Assembly (NCBI GenBank): GCA_965247225.1
Contig: CBDFGT010000009.1
Coordinates: forward strand, 62,001-126,000
Length of the DNA: 64,000 nt
Source of the DNA: CBDFGT01 sp965247225
GTDB lineage: Bacteria; Pseudomonadota; Alphaproteobacteria; Rhizobiales; Rhizobiaceae
Direction of reading: 5' to 3'
Part shown: positions 55,512-64,000 of the stretch, one piece after another
How positions within the stretch are numbered: position 1 is the stretch's first letter
Layout of the letters: the number at the start of each line of letters is the position of its first letter
The notes under the pieces: generated by a model
Database searches by the model: none
What the model was told of the DNA's origin: nothing
What the model saw: only the letters and a program-made list of their open reading frames with translations
Program-made: the position numbers and the translations under genes

Positions 55512-56163
55512 TCAAAGTTCCGTTACATATTTGAACGGGTTCAGGCCGCGAAATTTTTGCTTCGTATATTCGGAATAGAATGCGTCTGACACATATATTT
55601 CCGATGTTAGTTTCCACTCGAACCACAGGTTCTGGGTTGTTCGGATGCCCGGATTCATGGTTCTGCGATCACCGTTGGTTGCCCTCCAGACAGTATGCAT
55701 CGGATTAGCAATAGATTTTTCATCAATCATATCGCTGAGGTCCGGATTCAAGGAATCGATCATGTTTCTGATGTAAAACAGGAAATAGGGGCCTTCAAAG
55801 GGTGTTCCATCTTTCTTCAGAAGTGTGACCTCCAGGAAATAATGGACATTTGGCTCCAGCTTTTCGACCAGCTGTTTGATATTCAAATCGACCGCACAAA
55901 GATACATGGCGCGAAACATGTTTGGCAAAACCTTGTGCGAAGACGCCATTTTGAACGTATCCGGCAAATCCAGGGTCGCCAGTTTATCTCTGTTTTTATG
56001 TGGACTGATTTGAAAAAAAACCTGGAACTTCGGGAACATCGATCTTCTTGACGAAATCAAATTGTGGGCAATTTTTGGCAACATACGAAAAGCCGCTTGT
56101 GTAATAGGCCATGGTGAACTCATTTTCTGAAGGCGCGATTGCAATTTCACATTTAGGTTGCAC
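55512..56163 (-). pseudogene. Imm11 (DUF1629)-like protein, 5' end cut by IS3, one frameshift
   Basis: The C-terminal half (LEPNVHYFLEVTLLKKDGTPFEGPYFLFYIRNMIDSL...TTQNLWFEWKLTSEIYVSDAFYSEYTKQKFRGLNPF) resembles the Imm11 immunity family: a hydrophobic core, then a basic/aromatic strand followed by IYVSDAFYSEYTKQKFRGL. The N-terminal part is in another frame (MAYYTSGFSYVAKNCPQFDFVKKIDVPEV..) and joins at the A8 run 56013-56020; seven A would restore it. Upstream codons remain open into the IS3 end, so the beginning may be lost. It sits just before the nuclease-like gene, as an immunity gene would. Confidence 0.6.
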
Positions 56164-56202
56164 TGAACCGCCCCGGGTTTGCCGGAGGCTTGTTGGCTTA
56201 AG

Positions 56203-57132
56203 TTATGCGGCCAGTGCCGGTTCGTCCAGACTGGCATAGTATCTTTCTTCGGCTTCGGCTGGCGGGATGTTGCCGACAGGCTCCAGAAGGCGGCGGTGAT
56301 TGAACCAGTCGACCCATTCCAGCGTGGCAAATTCGACGGCCTCGAAGGTTCGCCAGGGTCCGCGCCGGTGAATGACCTCGGCCTTGTAAAGGCCGTTGAT
56401 CGTCTCCGCCAAGGCATTATCATAGCTGTCACCGACGCTGCCGACCGACGGTTCCACGCCTGCCTCGGCCAGACGTTCGGTGTATTTGATCGCAAGATAT
56501 TGACTGCCCCTGTCCGAATGGTGCACCAAGCCGCCATTGTGAACGGGTCGCCGTTCATGCAGTGCCTGTTCCAGAGCATCGGGCACAAAGCCTGCATGCG
56601 CTGTTCTGCTCACCCGCCAGCCGACAATGCGGCGGGCAAAGGTGTCGATGACGAAAGCGACATAAACAAAGCCTCCCCAAGTCGAAACATATGTAAAATC
56701 AGAAACCCACAAGGCATTTGGCCTTTGTGCCGGGAAATCGCGGTTGACCCGGTCCAGCGGGCAGGCAACTGCCTTGTCGCTGAAGGTGGTCTTGATCTGC
56801 TTGCCACGGATAACCCCTTGCAATCCCAACCGTTTCATCAGTCGCTCCACCGTGCATCTGGCCACATCCTTGCCTTCCCGCCGCAACTGCCGCCAGACCT
56901 TGCGCACGCCATAGACCTTGAAATTCTCACAAAACACACGGTCCACCTCCACGCTCAAGGCCTTGTCCCGCCGGGCCCTTGGCGCGGCAAGGGCCGGGTT
57001 ACGGCGTTTGGCAATATGGTCATAATAGGTTGACGGGGCAATTGGCAGAACTTTGCAAATCGGCTCGACCCCGTAGACCTGTCTGTGATCATCAATGAAA
57101 CCAATCATTTCCTGAACGGGCGCCCAAAACAT
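56203..57132 (-). CDS. IS3-family transposase OrfB
   Basis: DDE integrase of 309 residues: N-terminal HTH_21 region (VYGVRKVWRQLRREGKDVARCTVERLMKRLGLQGV), then Asp in ALWVSDFTYV, Asp in HHSDRGSQY and Glu in YDNALAETINGLYKAEVIH, ending WFNHRRLLEPVGNIPPAEAE. Frame intact; overlaps orfA by 28 bases as usual for programmed frameshift fusion. Confidence 0.93.
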   Translation of the reverse strand: MFWAPVQEMIGFIDDHRQVYGVEPICKVLPIAPSTYYDHIAKRRNPALAAPRARRDKALSVEVDRVFCENFKVYGVRKVWRQLRREGKDVARCTVERLMKRLGLQGVIRGKQIKTTFSDKAVACPLDRVNRDFPAQRPNALWVSDFTYVSTWGGFVYVAFVIDTFARRIVGWRVSRTAHAGFVPDALEQALHERRPVHNGGLVHHSDRGSQYLAIKYTERLAEAGVEPSVGSVGDSYDNALAETINGLYKAEVIHRRGPWRTFEAVEFATLEWVDWFNHRRLLEPVGNIPPAEAEERYYASLDEPALAA

Positions 57133-57444
57133 CTGGCTCGCTCCGCCTGTGCAAAATAAGCGCTGGCCTTGCGCAGGATCTCGTTGGCCTGACGAAGTTC
57201 GCGGTTCTCCCGCTCAAGAGCCTTCAGCTTCCCGGCGACATCAGAGGGAACTCCAGCCCTGGTCCCGCCATCCACTTCCGACTTCTTGATCCATTCATTC
57301 AACGAATGCGCCGAGCAGCCGATCTTGCCTGCTATCGATGAAACAGCCGCCCAGCGGGACGGATGTTCGCTCTCCTGATCCAGAACCAGCCGCACCGCGG
57401 GCACGGACTTCCGGTGAAAATGTGTTCGTTGTCTTGTTTGTCAT
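57105..57444 (-). pseudogene. IS3-family transposase OrfA, frame broken near its start
   Basis: ATG 57444 encodes MTNKTTNTFSPEVRAR, then two bases (GC in a CGCG context, near 57400) appear to be missing and the frame continues as AVRLVLDQESEHPSRWAAVSSIAGKIGCSAHSLNEWIKK with a leucine-zipper-like tail. Helix-turn-helix DNA-binding protein of the IS3 transposase. As it stands OrfA cannot be made in full. Confidence 0.8.
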
Positions 57445-57494
57445 GGCTCCACTTTCTCACGAGTTGGAGCCTCCGGCAAACCCGGGGCGGTTCA

Positions 57495-57859
57495 AGCACA
57501 ATGCCTCTCTTCACCATTATGAAGCGGAACTCGGAAAGCTCAACCGCGAGAAACAGAAGCTGATACAGTCTATCCTTGACGGGGTATCCGGCACGCTGTT
57601 GAAAGATGAGGCAGCCAGAATCGAAAAGAGAATTGGGCAGCTTGAAGCCCTGCTTAAGGGCAAGGTCGAACGCCCGACGCTGTTCGAACCTGGCATCGCC
57701 GCACGCTACAAGAAGGAAGTGAAACGGCTTCTGGAATCATTGAATAACCCGGACCATCGTGAAGAAGCGTCCGAGTTGGTGAGGTCTCTTGTTCAGGCTA
57801 TCGTGCTCACCCCATCGGCTGAGCGTGATCGTCCCGTCATCGATCTCATTGGCGATCTA
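57495..57859 (+). pseudogene. Large serine recombinase, C-terminal fragment
   Basis: Encodes HHYEAELGKLNREKQKLIQSILDGVSG...LKDEAARIEKRIGQLEALLKGK, the coiled-coil C-terminal region of large serine recombinases (phage/ICE integrases), followed by EEASELVRSLVQAIVLTP and DLIGDL. The catalytic resolvase domain is missing because IS3 replaces everything upstream. After removal of IS630 and one TA, the frame continues at 60072 (LAGILAIASG), the usual C-terminal wording of this family. Confidence 0.75.
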
Positions 57860-57950
57860 GAGCATTTCCGTCCTATTTTGAATCGTTGTGGATTCCCAAA
57901 TCACTTTTGTTCTGATTCATTGATGCTGGCTGGAAGGAGGCCAGCATCTG

Positions 57951-58551
57951 ATGACCGCACCTTTGTCAAATGATCTTCGTGAACGTGTTGTTGCAGCGGT
58001 ATTGAGCGGTGAAAGCAGTCGGGCCGTGGCTGCGCGTTTCTCGGTCGCCGTCTCTTCGGTGGTGAAGTGGTCGCAACGCTATCGCGCGACCGGATCGGTT
58101 TGTCCTGACAAGATGGGGGGCTATCGCAAACGTATTCTGGAGCCTCATCGCGGCTTCATTGTCGAGCGGCTTGATCAGAACCCGCATCTGACGCTGCATG
58201 GTCTGAAGGCCGAACTGGCCTTGCGCGGCATTACCGTCTCACACAATACAATTTGGGAATTCATACGCAGCGAGGGTCTGCGCTTTAAAAAAAACACTAT
58301 TCGCCCTTGAGCAGACCCGTGTCGACGTCGCCCGCAGGCGACGGCGATGGAAGACATTGCAGCAGCATCTCGATCCTGAACGCCTCGTCTTCATTGAGGA
58401 GACCTGGATCAAGACCAACATGACGCCCATCCGGGGCTGGGGACCAAAAGGCAAGCGCCTGCGGGCCTTTACACCACACGGCCACGGGCGCACGCTGACA
58501 TTCCTCGGCGCGTTGAGGAGCGATGGCATGACAGCCCCGTGTGTCTTCGAC
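57951..58551 (+). pseudogene. IS630-family transposase, 5' part
   Basis: N-terminal helix-turn-helix (MTAPLSNDLRERVVAAVLSGESSRAVAARF, SVVKWSQRYRATGS), then the frame breaks at an A8 run (58287-58294) and goes on one frame over as TLFALEQTRVDVARRRRRW up to CVFD. A seven-A reading would be continuous; slippage at such a run could also make the full protein. The first catalytic position reads FIEETWIKTNM, with Glu where most relatives have Asp. The gene is cut at 58551 by IS4; the remainder is at 59715-60062. Confidence 0.85.
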
Positions 58552-59705
58552 CTTACCACCCCATGATTTTTAGCGATGCTGGTGTTTTGCAGGCTTGTGC
58601 GCATCTTATAAGTTCCCTCAGGCCCTGTTTGCACAGGGATAGCAGTGAGCGGGCATATTGTTTCAGGCTGCCATTTCGCTTTGTTTTTTTTGGATTATTT
58701 GCCCATTTGCCACGGCCCATGTGAGCGCAATGGCGACAACCAGCATCATGCGAGAGATTCGCGCGGTCACCTGCAAATGGGTGTCCTGAAAGCGAAAGCC
58801 GCGGGTTTTGCAATCGGAAAACATTGGCTCTATGCTCCAGCGCAAGCCGTAATCCAAAACTTTTGTTCGTGTCGGCAGACAATCCATCGCGATGAACCAT
58901 GGTTCTTTGTGGCCTTTGTCGTGAACATAGCCGATATTGGTGATGGTTTTGCTCTTGCACAGGTCTGCGTCCATCAGCGCAGAAAGATTGAGGCGTGCCA
59001 TGTCATCCACGCTGAGCTCCCCACCGTCATGCAGCAGCGTCAGATTGCCTTTCAGGCGAATTCTGTAATGAAAATCCATGTGTTTGACAGGCCGAAATCA
59101 GCTCGGGCGAACCAAAAAACCGGTCTGCAAGCACCAAAACCCCGGCACCCTCCGGTACGCAATTTTTGAGCCGCTGCAAAAGCGGCACATAGTCCTTGAT
59201 GGCTATATTGCCTTTGGTGGTTTTGACGCTCCAAAACAGCGGCAGCGCGCGCTCGCCAACCCGCGCTGACATCATGGCAATGGCGCGGCCTGCATCCAGC
59301 GATGTCTGGTCAAGGCTGATCACCAATATCTGGTTCTGTGCCGAAAGCGTTGATAATAAACGCTTTGTCATGACTTCCATTACCGCCATGTCATCAATCG
59401 TCCCAGCGGATAAAAACCGCTCAATCCAGGCATAGCGCGATTCTGCCCGCGCCGTTTCAAGCGGCAACCGCGCCGCCAGCTCCATGGTGTTGCAACTGCG
59501 CGTCTCAACAACGCTGGCAACCATGATCGCCAATTTCTCGCGGGGATTCTTGTACATTGCCGGAAAAAGCTCCGCCAAATCCACCCCGATACATCCAGCC
59601 AAGTGCGCAACACTTCCCATCATCCAGCCTTTCCTGTCGTAAAAGACTGTTGAATCAAGGAATGGTTAACAGTGTCTTAACGCAATAAAAGCATGGGGTG
59701 GTAAG
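58552..59705. mobile_element. IS4-family element with 9-bp target duplication
   Basis: 1,154 bp with terminal repeats CTTACCACCCCATGATTTT / CTTACCACCCCATGCTTTT and the 9-bp duplication GTCTTCGAC at 58543-58551 and 59706-59714. The insertion is clean: removing it and one duplication copy restores the IS630 transposase frame (CVFD-GPINGQCFLA). Confidence 0.93.
58663..59623 (-). pseudogene. IS4-family transposase with one frameshift
   Basis: Two frames make one transposase of about 320 residues. The first half (MMGSVAHLAGCIGVDLAELF..) carries the first catalytic Asp in LVISLDQTSLD and the second in VLVLADRFFGS. The second half has the IS4 YREK signature YGLRWSIEPMFSDCK with the catalytic Glu. 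The join is at the short run 59071-59074 (plus strand AAAA), where one base fewer gives QTHGFHYRIRLKG. Either a sequencing error or a dead copy; the fresh target duplication favours recent movement. Confidence 0.87.
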
Positions 59706-59714
59706 GTCTTCGAC

Positions 59715-60062
59715 GGACCGATCAATGGCCAGTGCTTTCTTGCCTGTGTCGAGCAGCAACTGGTTCCCGTTCTCAAGCCGGGCGATATCGTCATCATGGA
59801 TAATCCCGGAAGTCACAAGTCACCGGCCATCCGCAAGAGCATCAAAGCCGCCGGTGCACGGCTCTGGTTTCTGCCGCCTTACTCGCCAGATCTCAATCCG
59901 ATCGAACAGGCCTTTTCCAAGATCAAACACTGGATGCGCCACGCGCAGAAGAGAACCGTCAAGGACACATGGCAGCACATCGGCAGACTGGTCGAAACAA
60001 TCCAACCAGACGAATGCGCCAACTATCTCACCAACGCAGGATATGCTTCCGTTAAAACATGA
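59715..60062 (+). pseudogene. IS630-family transposase, 3' part
   Basis: Continuation of the IS630 transposase after the IS4 insertion: GPINGQCFLACVEQQLVPVLKPGD, then the second catalytic Asp in IVIMDNPGSHKS and the catalytic Glu in YSPDLNPIEQAFSKIKHWMR, ending NYLTNAGYASVKT. Apart from the IS4 insertion and the A8 run, the gene is well kept. Confidence 0.87.
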
Positions 60063-60071
60063 AATGCTCTA

Positions 60072-60219
60072 GCTGGAATTCTTGCAATCGCCTCTGGTCA
60101 CGACAAGCCCGCCGTCAATGCGGATTTGTCTGAGTTTAACCCAGATGAGTGCGAGGCGTTGGTTGCGGGAGGGCGCTTTGGACGCCTCTCACCGGGCGAT
60201 GCTTCTCAATGCGAAGCGT
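60072..60219 (+). pseudogene. Serine recombinase tail, beyond the IS630 insertion
   Basis: In frame with 57495-57859 once IS630 is removed: AGILAIASGHDKPAVNADL..., which fits the GDLAGIL-x-IASG end of large serine recombinases. The true stop is unclear because the frame runs on across the tRNA gene to 60262; codons after about 60150 are probably not native to the recombinase. Confidence 0.5.
60151..60169. repeat. Direct repeat of the tRNA 3' flank, copy 1 (att-like)
   Basis: GCGAGGCGTTGGTTGCGGG, matching 18 of 19 bases with 60211-60229, which covers the 3' end of the initiator tRNA gene and its flank. Duplicated tRNA 3' ends are classic attachment-site scars of integrated elements; the neighbouring recombinase fragment fits that. 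Confidence 0.5.
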
Positions 60220-60296
<77 letters not shown>

Positions 60297-60444
60297 TTAT
60301 ATTTTGCCGGTTATTTCCGGGATATTTTTGTTTGTGTATTTTTGTGTTTTTGTTTTGGGTATTATTGTTTTGGCATGTTTTTTGTTGTGATTCCCGGGAT
60401 TTTGGGGTCTTTTGGGAAGGTTATGTGTTTTTCAAAAGCAAAAT

Positions 60445-60458
60445 GCCGCTTGAGCGGC
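60445..60458 (-). terminator. Short hairpin between 5S rRNA and tRNA-fMet
   Basis: Stem GCCGC / GCGGC with a four-base loop, followed on the minus strand by ATTTTGCTTTT. The T-run is interrupted and the stem short, so termination may be partial; it could also be a processing signal. Confidence 0.3.
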
Positions 60459-60533
60459 TGTTTTGTTGCCCGTCCGGGCATGTAATTTTGGAGAGAAGCG
60501 TTTGATGACGGATTTGATGTTGCGCTTTGCAGA

Positions 60534-60649
60534 CCTGGCAGCGACCTACTCTCCCGCGTCTTGAGACGAAGTACCATCGGCGCTGGGGCGTTTCACGGCC
60601 GTGTTCGGAATGGGAACGGGTGCAGCCACCCCGCCAGAACCACCAGGTC
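60534..60649 (-). rRNA. rrf: 5S ribosomal RNA
   Basis: About 116 nt. On the minus strand it starts GACCTGGTGGTTCTGGCGGG, includes CACCCGTTCCCATTCCGAAC of loop B/helix III, and ends GTAGGTCGCTGCCAGG, whose end pairs with the start. Ends are approximate by a few bases. Confidence 0.93.
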
Positions 60650-60976
60650 GGCAAAGCGCAACATTGATGCTGGTGTCATGGAAGAGCCTTGCGGGCTGAT
60701 CCATGACGTTCAGCAAAACTGTCATGTGTTGAGAAGCTGGCTGAGGTTTTCACCTCATCTGATTTGTTTTGAACACGTTTTATGTCCTCGCGGCGCAAAA
60801 CGCCTGCGGACGGCGCACCAAACGATTGGTGACGGCCTCTGGCCTGTAAGGGAGGTTCCGTTACAGGACGGTAGTCCGTCGCGCAGCGTTGCGCGGCCCG
60901 TCCGGAGCGCGACCAGCGCGTCAGGACTTTTATAAAGCATCATCGAACTTTGTTCGATGAGCACAAGCAATGAGAA
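60650..60976. other. 23S-5S spacer
   Basis: A 327-base spacer without a tRNA. It contains several GC-rich inverted repeats (for example GCGCAGC GTT GCGCGGCC near 60880) that would form processing stems, and an 18-base string at 60831-60848, GACGGCCTCTGGCCTGTA, whose exact complement occurs in the 23S intervening segment at about 63767-63784. Confidence 0.7.

Positions 60977-64000
<3,024 letters not shown>

Larger units (their letters stand above)
56164..57494. mobile_element. IS3-family element with 27-bp perfect terminal repeats
   Basis: 1,331 bp, starting TGAACCGCCCCGGGTTTGCC and ending in the exact reverse complement; 27 bases match perfectly at the two ends. Flanking trinucleotides differ (CAC and AGC), so there is no target duplication and the element marks a deletion or recombination joint between the toxin-like locus and the recombinase gene. 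Confidence 0.9.
57860..60069. mobile_element. IS630-family element containing a nested IS4
   Basis: Ends GAGCATTTC (57860) and its reverse complement GAAATGCTC (60069), flanked on both sides by TA, the target dinucleotide of the family. Without the nested IS4 and one 9-bp duplication it is about 1,047 bp, a normal IS630 length. It interrupts the serine recombinase reading frame. Confidence 0.88.

Noticed and set aside
56170..56597. N-terminal part of the long minus-strand frame 55512-56597
   Set aside because: It lies within the IS3 element and reads out of frame with its transposase; only the part left of 56164 is genomic.

Overview
The window looks like a chromosome segment of an alphaproteobacterium of the order Hyphomicrobiales, most likely a Brucella/Ochrobactrum-like member. 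The pointers are a 23S rRNA gene with an extra stem-loop segment near its 5' end (helix 9), an intergenic palindrome family containing GCGGTTTTGCG, and rhizobial-type sugar transporters and insertion sequences. The genus is an inference.

Layout. (1) 1-2077: end of a ribose-type sugar ABC transporter, closed by a strong terminator. (2) 2326-34621: a biosynthetic cluster for what looks like a lipopeptide. On the minus strand lie a kynurenine 3-monooxygenase-like flavoprotein, an EntS-like MFS exporter and a type II thioesterase. On the plus strand lie a DevABC/MacAB-like tripartite exporter with a TolC-type outer-membrane lipoprotein, an Sfp-type phosphopantetheinyl transferase, a discrete ACP, a fatty acyl-AMP ligase-ACP, and a PKS-NRPS of about 5,990 residues (KS-AT-C-A-T-C-A-T-E*-C-A-T-E*-C-A-T, E* = degenerate epimerase). 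A free-standing condensation-like protein lacking its catalytic histidines closes the set. The inferred chemistry is: a fatty acid is activated and loaded, extended once by malonate, then joined to four amino acids, the last two read as beta-alanine-like. No terminal thioesterase is visible. (3) 34700-37173: a pile of insertion-sequence remnants around one nearly complete IS3 element. (4) 37382-49453: a compact sugar-utilisation locus (GH38 alpha-mannosidase, four-gene ABC importer, ROK regulator, TIM-barrel isomerase, Gfo/Idh dehydrogenase, PfkB kinase), with every frame open. (5) 49541-60262: an accessory zone of nested insertions (IS256 in IS5, IS30 in a small membrane-protein gene, IS4 in IS630, an IS3) around the remains of a polymorphic-toxin-like locus (HNH/AHH-type nuclease, Imm11-like protein) and the C-terminal part of a large serine recombinase next to an initiator tRNA. 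(6) 60220-64000: the end of an rRNA operon on the minus strand (23S, 5S, tRNA-fMet).

A general caution: at least nine reading frames are broken by an apparent single-base indel, nearly always in a homopolymer run (sugar-binding protein, MFS twice, megasynthase twice, IS3 orfA, nuclease, Imm11-like gene, IS4), while long stretches elsewhere are clean. Many of these are probably sequencing or assembly errors, so the megasynthase is described here both as three frames and as one gene.
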